Of a stretch of 64,000 nt of DNA, positions 56,953 through 64,000 are shown piece after piece. Position numbers and translations under genes: made by a program. Source of the DNA: Streptomyces sp. NBC_01262 (GTDB taxonomy: Bacteria > Actinomycetota > Actinomycetes > Streptomycetales > Streptomycetaceae). The DNA is taken from positions 5,967,501 to 6,031,500 of the forward strand of contig NZ_CP108462.1 in NCBI RefSeq assembly GCF_036226365.1. Direction: 5' to 3'. A model generated the notes under the pieces. It saw nothing but the letters and a program-made list of their open reading frames with translations. It ran no database searches and was not told where the DNA came from. The number at the start of each line of letters is the position of its first letter. The stretch's first letter is position 1.

Positions 56953-57801
56953 CTACGGCTTGGCCGTGCTGTCCCCGCCCTCCAGCGTCTGACGGAAGAC
57001 GTGGCTGCTGTTCAGGATCCCGCCGTCCACCGGCAGCGTGATGCCCGTGATCCACGCGGCGTCCGCCGACGCCAGAAAGGTCACCGCCCCCGCCACATCC
57101 TCCGGCTCCCCGACCCGCCCCAGCGGATACGCGGGCCCCAGCCGGTCCAGGTCCGCCTCCCGGCCTGCCCACGCCGGGGTGCGGATCGTGCCCGGTGCGA
57201 CCAGGTTCACCCGCACCCCGCGCCGCGCCGCATGCCCGGCGAGGGTGCGGGTCAGGCTCGCCAGGCCGGCCTTCGCCGCGCTGTACGCGTGATTGCCGAA
57301 GTTGATCTCCCCGTTCACCGACCCGATGTTGACGACCGAGCCCCGGCCGCCGGCCGCCGCCAGGTGCGGCATCGCCGCCCGCGCGCACCGCATCGCCCCG
57401 GTCAGCGTCACCTCGATGTCCTCGTACCACTCGTCGTCCGGCTGCTCCTCGAACAGAGGTGTGTCCGGGTGGCACGCGCAGGCGTTGTTCACCAGCACAT
57501 CGAGCCGGCCGAAGCGCCCGGCCGCGTACGCCACCGCCGCCTCCACCGCCGCGCGGTCCGTCACGTCGCAGGCCAGCGCCTCGGCGCTGCCGCCCGCCTC
57601 CCGGATCGCGTACGCCACCGCCTGCGCGCGGCCGGACTCCCGGTCGGTGACCAGGACCCCGGCGCCCTCCGCGGCGAAACGGCGGGCCGTGGCGGCGCCG
57701 ATGCCCTGGCCGGCGCCGGTGATGAGGACTGCGTAGCCGTCGAAGCGGGCGCCCTGCCGGGGTCCGGACGGCCGGGGTTCGGACAGCCGGGGTTCAGACA
57801 C
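56953..57801 (-). CDS. Short-chain dehydrogenase/reductase
   Basis: 282 residues from GTG 57801; the GTG overlaps the stop of the serine hydrolase gene upstream by a few bases, so coupling is likely. TGAGQGIGAATARRFAAEGA (cofactor), DVLVNNACACHPDTPL, Ser in VVNIGSVNGEINFGN, Tyr/Lys in AYSAAKAGLASLTRTLAG, and VNLVAPGTIRTPAWAG. The N-terminal 15 residues (SEPRLSEPRPSGPRQG) form a short Ser-Glu-Pro-Arg repeat. Substrate unknown; the neighbouring hydrolase may act in the same pathway. Confidence 0.88.
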   Translation of the reverse strand: MSEPRLSEPRPSGPRQGARFDGYAVLITGAGQGIGAATARRFAAEGAGVLVTDRESGRAQAVAYAIREAGGSAEALACDVTDRAAVEAAVAYAAGRFGRLDVLVNNACACHPDTPLFEEQPDDEWYEDIEVTLTGAMRCARAAMPHLAAAGGRGSVVNIGSVNGEINFGNHAYSAAKAGLASLTRTLAGHAARRGVRVNLVAPGTIRTPAWAGREADLDRLGPAYPLGRVGEPEDVAGAVTFLASADAAWITGITLPVDGGILNSSHVFRQTLEGGDSTAKP

Positions 57802-58969
57802 AGGCCCGCACCGCCCGCACCAGCGCCTGGGCCCGGGGATCCGCCGTGACATTGCGCTGCATGCCGTTGGTGACGTATCCGAAGCCGATGCCCGCCTCCG
57901 GGTCGGCGAAGGCCAGCGAGCCGCCGCGGCCGGGGTGGCCGAAGGAGCCGGGGGCGAGGAAGGGCGAGGCGGGGCCGTGGAGCATGTAGCCGAGGCCGAA
58001 GCGGGTGTTGACGATCAGGACGCGGTCCGGGCCGTCGGATTCGAGGGTGCGGGCGGCGGTGAGGGTGGCGGGGGCGAAGAGCTTGCGGCCGCCGCCCTCG
58101 ACATCACCGAGCAGGGCGGCGTAGAAGCGGGCGAGGGAGCGGGCGGTGGCGATGCCGGCGGAGGCGGGGAGCTCGGCGGCGCGGTAGGCGGGGTCGTTCT
58201 CGTCGGGGGCGGGCGCGATGGCCCCGAAGGCGCGCCGGGTGAGGGATTCGGGGTCCGCGTACGCCTCGGAGACGGCCCGCTTGGGGCGGGCCTTGAGCCC
58301 GTGGCCATCCGGCGCGGGCGGCGGCTCGACCGGGGCGAGGCGGCCGACGCGCGGCGCCTGCTCCGGCGGCAGGCCGACCCACAGGTCCAGGCCCAGCGGG
58401 CGGGCGATCTCCTGATCGACGTAGCGGCCGATGCTGCGCCCGGTCGCCCGCAGCACGAGCTCGCCGACCAGCCAGCTGTACGTCATGGCGTGGTAGCCGT
58501 GCCCGCCCGCCGGGCCCGGCTCCCACCACGGGGCCTGTGCGGCCAGCGCGCGCGGCCCGCTCACCCCGTCCATCGCCTGCGCCGGGGTCAGCGGAGTGTC
58601 CAGGGCCGGTACGGCGGCGCGGTGCGCGAGCGCGTCGCGTACGGTGACCCGCTCCTTGCCGTGCGCCTTGAACTCGGGCCAGTACGTGCCGACCGTGGCG
58701 TCCAGATCGAGCTGCCCGCGCTGGTGCAGGAGCAGCAGGCACGCCGCCGCCACGCCCTTCGTCGCGGAACGCACGACCTGGGCGGTGTCCTGGGCCCATT
58801 CCCCGGTGCCCTCCGGGTCCGCCAGCCCCGCCCACAGGTCCACCACCTTGCGGCCGTCCCGGTACAGGGCCACCGCCGCGCCCCGCTCGCCCCGCGCCGA
58901 GAAGTTGCGCGCGAATGCCTCCCTGACCGGCTCGAAGCCGTCCTCCACCGTTCCGTGGACGTCCACCAT
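57794..58969 (-). CDS. Serine hydrolase of the beta-lactamase/family VIII esterase fold
   Basis: 391 residues from ATG 58969. The SxxK nucleophile is VVRSATKGVAAACLLLLHQR, the Tyr motif is in HAMTYSWLVGELV, and the C-terminal strand with GFGYVTNGM replaces KTG, as in class C-like esterases. FGHPGRGGSLAFADPEAGIG is the HxG-like active-site wall. Members hydrolyse esters or D-amino peptides; antibiotic hydrolysis is not implied. It is followed by and overlaps an SDR gene, forming a two-gene unit. Confidence 0.88.
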   Translation of the reverse strand: MVDVHGTVEDGFEPVREAFARNFSARGERGAAVALYRDGRKVVDLWAGLADPEGTGEWAQDTAQVVRSATKGVAAACLLLLHQRGQLDLDATVGTYWPEFKAHGKERVTVRDALAHRAAVPALDTPLTPAQAMDGVSGPRALAAQAPWWEPGPAGGHGYHAMTYSWLVGELVLRATGRSIGRYVDQEIARPLGLDLWVGLPPEQAPRVGRLAPVEPPPAPDGHGLKARPKRAVSEAYADPESLTRRAFGAIAPAPDENDPAYRAAELPASAGIATARSLARFYAALLGDVEGGGRKLFAPATLTAARTLESDGPDRVLIVNTRFGLGYMLHGPASPFLAPGSFGHPGRGGSLAFADPEAGIGFGYVTNGMQRNVTADPRAQALVRAVRACV

Positions 58970-59136
58970 GGCCCCGTACTCCCGCCCTCGCCGACTCCCT
59001 CCATGGTGCACCGGCTGCGCGTGGGGCCGGGGGCGGGGGCTGTGACAGTCGCGTAAAAGGGTCGCGTGACAGGCAGGTGCGGCGCCCCGGGCCAGGGCGC
59101 CGCACCCGCTACGTACACCGGTTGCCGTCTACACGC

Positions 59137-60888
59137 TTACAGCGCCGGGTACGCGTTCTTCAGCAGCTCCTGGAACTGGGCGGAGAACCAGTGCCCGGAG
59201 AGCGGGGCGTTCGGCAGCGCGCCCGAGAGGCTGTTGCCGTTGCGGGCGTTGCCGGTGTACGTCGGGTCGCACATCCGGTCGAAGCCCTTGCCCTCGTCAT
59301 TGGCGATGGCGCTGCTGGAGCCGTCCGACTCACCCGGCGGCTTCGCCCACACATACGCGTCGATCCCGGCGCCCGGAGCCGCCTTCGGGCGCTCGCCGAG
59401 CCCGGCCCCGGACTGGTTGCACCAGTTGCCGAGGTGGATCCGGCGGTCGGTGCGGCCACCGTTCACGTAGGCGTCCACGCTGGTGGTCGGCCCGGCGGCG
59501 GTGGGCCGCGCGGTGCCGCCCCAGCCGTTGCGGGAGGTGTCGATCAGCATGCCGATGTTCGAGTTGAACCCGGCGGTGATGAGCTGCTGGCGGAAGGCCT
59601 GGGCGTAGGACTGCTCATCGACGTAGCGGTTGTAGTCCACCCACTTCGACAGACGGACCGAGGTGCCGTTCACGGTGTCGTTGATCGTGAAGTACGGCTC
59701 GGTCAGCGCGCCGTAGTTGGCGGTGTTGGAGATGAAGCCGGTGACGTCGTTGACGGTCGCGCCGGAGGCGTTGGCCGTCTGGTAGAGCAGGGCCGCCGCC
59801 GGGGCGAAGTTGTCGTCCCAGCCGAGCCAGCCGTGGTGGCCGACGTCCAGGTAGTTGTAGACGTTGGAGATCGCGCCCAGCTTGGCCAGCGCGTACCCGA
59901 CGCCGTTCACGTAGTTGCCGTTCGCCTTCATCGTGTCGCAGGCGGGCACGTCCGTCGGCCGCCCGGCGATGTTGGTGACCAGGTTCGGGATCGAGTCGAT
60001 CTCGATGACGGTCACGATGCGCAGCGACGCGTACTTCGCATCCGCCAGGATCGCCGCGATCGGGTCGATGAACTCGCTCTTGTACCGCGGCAGTTCCGTC
60101 GGCCCCAGCTCACCGTTCGACGCCAGCGCCGCGCAGTCCCGGCCCGGCAGGTCGTACACCACCAGCTGCACGACCTCGTCCTTGCCCGCCACCTTCTGCG
60201 CCAGCGCGGCGTCCAGGTGGGCGCGAAGGCCCATCCCGCCGCTCACCCCGTTGATCGCGGCGATCCGGTCCAGCCAGACCGCCGTCGGCTGGTTCGCTAT
60301 CGCGCTCCCGCCCGGCTCCGCGGCGGCCTTCGCCGACCACTCCGGGTTCACGTAGACGTTCGCCCCCGCGTACGGGTTGTCGGCCTTGGTGGTGGTGGGT
60401 GGGGTGGTCGTGGGGGTAGCGGTGGGTGTCGTCGTGGGTGTTGAGGTGCCGCCGCCTCCGCCGCCGTTGCACGCCACGCCGTTGAGCGTGAACGCCGTCG
60501 GCGAGGTGTTCGTCCCGCTGTACGACGCGTTGAACCCGAAGTTCGCCGATCCGCCGGTTGCCAGCGCGGCGTTCCACGACAGGCTCTTCGCGGACACCGC
60601 CGCGCCTGACTGCGTCAGATCCGTACTCCAGTAGTTCGTGACCGTCTGCCCGCTGCCGAACGCCCACTTCAGCTCCCACGACGTCACCGCGGGACCGGTG
60701 TTCGTCACCGTCACCGCGGCCGTGAAGCCGGTATTCCACTGGCTCTGCACCGTATACGCCACCGTGCATCCCGGATCCGCGGCCGAAGCCGTCCCGGTGA
60801 ACGCGGCGCCTGCGCCGGCGGCTATGGCCAGCATCGCGCCTACGGCTAATGCGGCTGTTCGGCGGCGTGGTGGGGGAGTGCTTCTCAT
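59137..60888 (-). CDS. Secreted GH6 cellulase with N-terminal CBM2
   Basis: 583 residues from ATG 60888. Signal peptide PPPRRRTAALAVGAMLAIAA then GAGAAFTGTASAADPG; CBM2 with paired Cys (GCTVAYTVQSQWNTGFTAAV, ELKWAFGSGQTVTNYWSTDL, FTLNGVAC); Gly and Thr/Pro linker (TSTPTTTPTATPTTTPPTTT); then GH6 catalytic domain with NPYAGANVYVNPEWSAKAAA, VVYDLPGRDCAALASNGEL, YNYLDVGHHGWLGWDDNFAP, MLIDTSRNGWGG and WAKPPGESDG. The length and long surface loops suggest a cellobiohydrolase. A CebR-type 14-bp operator precedes the gene, so induction by cellobiose is likely. Confidence 0.95.
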   Translation of the reverse strand: MRSTPPPRRRTAALAVGAMLAIAAGAGAAFTGTASAADPGCTVAYTVQSQWNTGFTAAVTVTNTGPAVTSWELKWAFGSGQTVTNYWSTDLTQSGAAVSAKSLSWNAALATGGSANFGFNASYSGTNTSPTAFTLNGVACNGGGGGGTSTPTTTPTATPTTTPPTTTKADNPYAGANVYVNPEWSAKAAAEPGGSAIANQPTAVWLDRIAAINGVSGGMGLRAHLDAALAQKVAGKDEVVQLVVYDLPGRDCAALASNGELGPTELPRYKSEFIDPIAAILADAKYASLRIVTVIEIDSIPNLVTNIAGRPTDVPACDTMKANGNYVNGVGYALAKLGAISNVYNYLDVGHHGWLGWDDNFAPAAALLYQTANASGATVNDVTGFISNTANYGALTEPYFTINDTVNGTSVRLSKWVDYNRYVDEQSYAQAFRQQLITAGFNSNIGMLIDTSRNGWGGTARPTAAGPTTSVDAYVNGGRTDRRIHLGNWCNQSGAGLGERPKAAPGAGIDAYVWAKPPGESDGSSSAIANDEGKGFDRMCDPTYTGNARNGNSLSGALPNAPLSGHWFSAQFQELLKNAYPAL

Positions 60889-60955
60889 GTGACTGCCTCC
60901 GTGCGGTGAAGGGAGTTGTGCCGGAGTGCGTGGTTCAGTTACATGCCCTTAATGA

Positions 60956-60969
60956 TGGGAGCGCTCCCA
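60956..60969. promoter_or_regulatory. CebR-type operator upstream of the GH6 cellulase
   Basis: TGGGAGCGCTCCCA is a perfect palindrome 67 bp before the cellulase ATG. It is the established binding site of the LacI-family repressor CebR, which is released by cello-oligosaccharides in Streptomyces. No cebR gene is in this window. Confidence 0.9.
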
Positions 60970-61057
60970 TGGTTGAGCGGTGTTCCGCCCATGTCAATGC
61001 TTTACGCACGACGGTGCGTACGTCGCGTTGCGTTGCCGTCGGTCGGGGTTGGCGGTT

Positions 61058-61365
61058 CCGTCCTCAAGCGCCGGACGGGCTGGGTTGGCCGTGGGTCGGG
61101 GCCACCACCGGGGATCTCTCCTCGGCGCTCGCGACTCTGGTCCCTTCCTTGTCCGTACCCGGGATCCTCGCTCGTCGCGCTGCGGGAGAACCCCGGCATG
61201 TCCCCTCCCGGCCGGTGCAGTGCGTTCAGCCTGTCCGGCTTCCCTTTCGGCTGCGGGTGGGTTCATTTCAGCCCGTCCGGCGTTTGAGGACACGCCCGCA
61301 GGGCGTCCGGGGGCCCGGGGGCGAAGCCCCCGGCGGGTCCGGGCGGAGCCCGGTTTCGGGAAGGG
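61058..61365. repeat. Pair of opposed palindromic-element arms with spacer
   Basis: A left arm (GTCCTCAAGCGCCGGACGGG, from about 61061) and a right arm (CAGCCCGTCCGGCGTTTGAG, from about 61266) face each other about 180 bp apart. After the right arm come the ACGCCCGCAGGGCGT, GGGGGC-GAA-GCCCCC and GGGTCCGGGCGGAGCCCGG hairpins seen in other copies. No gene is seen between the arms. Together with 60889-61057 and 61366-61407 this fills the gap between the cellulase and the FAD dehydrogenase. Confidence 0.75.
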
Positions 61366-61407
61366 GCGGGGTGGGGGAGATCCCCGTCGGGCCGTAGCCG
61401 GCGGCGC

Positions 61408-63063
61408 CTACGCCGTGGCTGCGGCCGCCGCCCGACCCGCCGTGCGGCCGGAGAAGATGCAGCCACCCAAAAACGTGCCCTCAAGCGACCGGTAGCCGTG
61501 GACGCCGCCGCCGCCGAAGCCGGCGGCCTCGCCGGCGGCGTACACGCCACCGAGCGGCTCGCCGTCGGCGCGCAGGACGCGCCCGTCCAGGTCGGTCTCA
61601 AGGCCGCCCAAGGACTTACGCGTGAGGATGTTGAGCCGGACGGCGATGAGGGGCCCGGCCTTGGGGTCGAGGATGCGGTGCGGGGAGGCGGTGCGGATGA
61701 GCTTGTCGCCGAGGTAGTTGCGGGCGCCGCGAATCGCGGTGATCTGGAGGTCCTTGGTGAAGGGGTTGGCGATCTCGCGGTCGCGGGCCTCGATCTCGCG
61801 CCGGAGGTCGGCCTCGTCGATGAGCCCGTCTTTGGTGAGGGCGTTCATGCCGCGCACGAGAGCGGAGAGGTCCTTTTCCACGACGAAGTCGACGCCGTGC
61901 TGCTTGAAGGCCTCGACGGGCCCGGGGGCGCCGGGCAGCGCGCGCTTGAGAACCTCGCGCACGCTCTTGCCCGTGAGGTCCGGGTTCTGCTCGGAGCCGG
62001 AGAGCGCGAACTCCTTCTCGATGATCTTCTGGGTGAGCACGAACCACGTGTACTCGTGCCCGGTCCCCATGATGTGCTCCAGCGTGCCGAGCGTGTCGAA
62101 GCCGGGGAAGTTGGGGACGGGCAGCCGCTTGCCGGTGGCGTCGAGCCAGAGGGAGGACGGGCCGGGGAGGATGCGGATGCCGTGCTTGGCCCAGATGGGG
62201 TTCCAGTTCTCGATGCCCTCGGTGTAGTGCCACATGCGGTCGCGGTTGATGTGATGCGCGCCGGCGGACTCGGCGATGCCGAGCATCAGGCCGTCCACGT
62301 GGGCCGGGACGCCGGAGAGCAGCTTTTCCGGCGGGGTGCCGAGGCGGGCGGGCCAGTTGGCGCGTACGAGGTCGTGGTTGCCGCCGATGCCGCCGGAGGT
62401 GATGACGACGGCCTGGGCGGAGAGCGCGAAGTCGCCGGCGACCTCGCGCGAGCTGCCCTCGCCGCGCGCGGCGGAACTGGGCACGAGGATCTCGCCGGAG
62501 ACCCCGGTGACCGTGCCGTCGGTCGTGGCGAGCCCGGTGACCCGGTGCCGGAACCGGAGTTCCACGCGGCCCCGGGCGACAGCCTCGCGTACGCGGCGTT
62601 CGAAGGGGGCGACGACGCCGGGGCCGGTGCCCCAGGTGACGTGGAAGCGGGGGACGGAGTTGCCGGGGCCGGTGGCGAGGAAGCCGCCGCGCTCGGCCCA
62701 GCCGACGACGGGGAAGAAGCGGACGCCCTGGGCGTGCAGCCAGCTCCGCTTCTCGCCGGCGGCGAAGTCGACGTAGGCCTCGGCCCATCGGCGGGGCCAG
62801 TTGTCCTCGTCGCGGTCGAAGCCGGCGGTGCCGAGCCAGTCCTGGAGGGCGAGGTCGTGGCTGTCCTTGATGCGCATACGGCGCTGTTCCGGCGAGTCGA
62901 CGAGGAAGAGGCCGCCGAAGGACCAGAAGGCCTGGCCACCGAGGGAGGCCTCGGGCTCCTGGTCGAGCAGGATCACCTTCCGGCCCGCGTCGGCCAGCTC
63001 GGCCGTAGCGACCAGTCCGGCCAGTCCGCCTCCGACGACGATGACGTCCGCGTCCAGCGCCAT
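61408..63063 (-). CDS. FAD-binding dehydrogenase (KstD/fumarate reductase-like)
   Basis: 551 residues from ATG 63063. FAD site ADVIVVGGGLAGLVATAELA, then LLDQEPEASLGGQAFWSFGG, and the C-terminal FAD end GGVYAAGEAAGFGGGGVHGY followed by RSLEGTFLGGCIFSGRTAG. VVITSGGIGGNHDLVRANWP resembles 3-ketosteroid delta1-dehydrogenases and related flavoproteins, but the length and SPHRILDP segment match the widespread FAD-binding dehydrogenase group of unknown substrate. A CTACCGGCCGGTAG palindrome upstream may bind a TetR-type regulator. Monocistronic. Confidence 0.88.
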   Translation of the reverse strand: MALDADVIVVGGGLAGLVATAELADAGRKVILLDQEPEASLGGQAFWSFGGLFLVDSPEQRRMRIKDSHDLALQDWLGTAGFDRDEDNWPRRWAEAYVDFAAGEKRSWLHAQGVRFFPVVGWAERGGFLATGPGNSVPRFHVTWGTGPGVVAPFERRVREAVARGRVELRFRHRVTGLATTDGTVTGVSGEILVPSSAARGEGSSREVAGDFALSAQAVVITSGGIGGNHDLVRANWPARLGTPPEKLLSGVPAHVDGLMLGIAESAGAHHINRDRMWHYTEGIENWNPIWAKHGIRILPGPSSLWLDATGKRLPVPNFPGFDTLGTLEHIMGTGHEYTWFVLTQKIIEKEFALSGSEQNPDLTGKSVREVLKRALPGAPGPVEAFKQHGVDFVVEKDLSALVRGMNALTKDGLIDEADLRREIEARDREIANPFTKDLQITAIRGARNYLGDKLIRTASPHRILDPKAGPLIAVRLNILTRKSLGGLETDLDGRVLRADGEPLGGVYAAGEAAGFGGGGVHGYRSLEGTFLGGCIFSGRTAGRAAAAATA

Positions 63064-63109
63064 GGGGGTGCCGCCCTTCTCACTCCGACGTGTGTGGGGG
63101 AACGCTACG

Positions 63110-63123
63110 CTACCGGCCGGTAG
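63110..63123. promoter_or_regulatory. Perfect palindrome upstream of the FAD dehydrogenase
   Basis: CTACCGGCCGGTAG lies 47 bp before the dehydrogenase ATG. Its TACC..GGTA half-sites resemble those before the Baeyer-Villiger operon at 49.85 kb. The likely binder is a TetR-type protein; none is adjacent. Confidence 0.55.
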
Positions 63124-63247
63124 GCAGGCGAGAGGTACGAGCAGGCAAGGGCGGGGCCCGGGAAAAGGAATCCGGTCTTCCCCAACGCCCCCACGGTTGA
63201 AACGTCACCGCAATGCGATACCGCTAACATCCGCTTTACATCTGATC

Positions 63248-64000
63248 ATGCTCTGGGGACGAGGGGAGCTCGCGATCGCCATTCGCATTTGGCTCAGCAG
63301 CGCAGGAGTGGCCACCACCGAGGTAATGCGGATGCTGCGCAACAACCCGGAAGCAGCACCCGTACGCACGTACGCTTCCAACGTGGACGCCTCGGCGGCC
63401 GCGCTCATGGCCGCCGACGTCGGTGCGGTCGAGCCGCGCCACGTCAGCAACGACGCCTACGCCGAGTTCGCCCTCGACTTCGCCCGCCGGCATTCCATCG
63501 ACGTCCTGATCCCGCCCCGGCGCCTGGACGCCCTCGCCCCCCACGCCGAGGACTTCGCCGCCATCGGCACCAAGCTGATGTGCTCCCCGCCCGCTTCGAT
63601 AGCCACGCTGACCAGCAAGAACCGTGCGTACGAAGCCGCCCGCGAGGCCGGCATCCCGGTTCCCGAGTGGCGGGTCGTCCGCGACGCGGCCGGGCTGCGC
63701 GCTGCCGTCGGCGAGATCACCGCCAATGGCGACACCGCCTGCATCAAGCCCGCCGGGGAGTACTCCGCGTTCGGGTTCCGCATCCTCGACGACAGTCCGC
63801 TGAGCATCAAGGACCTGCTGGCCCCGCCCCGCCCGGTCGCCTCCGTCGGGGCCGTCGCGGACGCGCTGACCCGCGCGGAGGACGAGGGCGAGCACGTCCC
63901 CAAGCTGATCGTCATGCCGTACCTCTCCGGTCCCGAGGTCAGCGTCGACTGCCTCTCCACCCCCGGCGGCACCCTCCTCACCGGCATCGCCCGCGCCAAG
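63248..64000 (+). CDS. ATP-grasp domain protein, N-terminal part (cut by window edge)
   Basis: At least 251 residues. Conserved coding is clear from RIWLSSAGVATTEVMRMLRN through VDVLIPPRRLDALAPHAEDF (read here as IDVLIPPRRLDALA), SPPASIATLTSKNRAYEAAR, EAGIPVPEWRVV, the ATP-contacting TACIKPAGEYSAFGFRILDD and VMPYLSGPEVSVDCLS. This is an ATP-grasp ligase of the CarB-like type. I give ATG 63248 as start, though it has no ribosome site and adds 12 atypical residues; GAGGGGAG (63261-63268) would better serve a rare ATC or ATT start. The 3' end and substrate lie beyond the window. Confidence 0.75.
   Translation, partial: MLWGRGELAIAIRIWLSSAGVATTEVMRMLRNNPEAAPVRTYASNVDASAAALMAADVGAVEPRHVSNDAYAEFALDFARRHSIDVLIPPRRLDALAPHAEDFAAIGTKLMCSPPASIATLTSKNRAYEAAREAGIPVPEWRVVRDAAGLRAAVGEITANGDTACIKPAGEYSAFGFRILDDSPLSIKDLLAPPRPVASVGAVADALTRAEDEGEHVPKLIVMPYLSGPEVSVDCLSTPGGTLLTGIARAK

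Overview
The window is high-GC actinobacterial DNA and almost certainly a Streptomyces chromosome. The signs are near-saturated G/C at third codon positions, many GTG and some TTG starts, ATGA/GTGA stop-start overlaps, and families typical of the genus: SARP regulators, DUF397, DUF574 methyltransferases, tricorn protease, SpoIIE-type phosphatases, and a CebR-type operator before a cellulase. A core-like left end carries 5-formyl-THF cyclo-ligase, galU, molybdenum-cofactor genes, a GNAT enzyme, a SepX/GlpR-like division protein and a tRNA-Ala. The rest is a mixed region of catabolic, regulatory, secretory and decayed accessory genes.

Layout. 0-5.2 kb: galU-moeA-moaC-mog-GNAT run, SepX/GlpR-like membrane protein, tRNA-Ala(CGC). 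5.2-6.1 kb: a decayed toxin-antitoxin pair. 6.2-9 kb: mycothiol-type isomerase, aldo/keto reductase, DUF1345 protein. 9-14.8 kb: a TPR-like protein, an Hsp90 paralogue and a coupled 971-aa TPR protein. 14.8-21.6 kb: palindromic repeat, truncated HIT gene, DUF2071, LLM oxidoreductase, secreted lectin-pectate lyase, squalene/phytoene synthase-like protein and an MMPL transporter. 21.7-31.2 kb: small Cys-rich protein, SARP-NB-ARC regulator, flavoprotein disulfide reductase divergent from a two-component system, and a GAF-PP2C-HATPase phosphatase. 31.4-36.6 kb: OsmC, a TetR-MFS efflux pair sharing operators, a MarP-like membrane protease and an acid phosphatase. 36.6-44 kb: accessory patch with an aldo/keto reductase-HTH cassette between 14-bp direct repeats, tandem repeats, several gene remnants, a DUF4241 protein and a DUF397/XRE remnant. 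44-49.8 kb: arginase-like protein lacking usual metal ligands, DUF3500 lipoprotein, methyltransferase, MFS genes (one truncated) and a MerR regulator. 49.9-53.2 kb: a tightly overlapped Baeyer-Villiger monooxygenase, hydrolase and SDR operon. 53.3-64 kb: tricorn protease, SDR, serine hydrolase, CBM2-GH6 cellulase under a CebR-like box, KstD-like FAD dehydrogenase and the start of an ATP-grasp enzyme.

A dispersed palindromic element occurs in full or half form near 14.8, 21.6, 28.5, 47.5, 53.2 and 61.1-61.3 kb. Two copies are the same 50-bp perfect palindrome. They lie beside the broken ends of two unrelated genes (HIT, MFS), and half-copies supply the C-terminal codons of two more (histidine kinase, SDR).

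The strongest leads for something under-described are the Hsp90-TPR module, the palindromic element that caps or breaks genes, and the repeat-flanked accessory patch at 36.6-44 kb. All function calls come from reading translated sequence and recalled family features; no database search was run.
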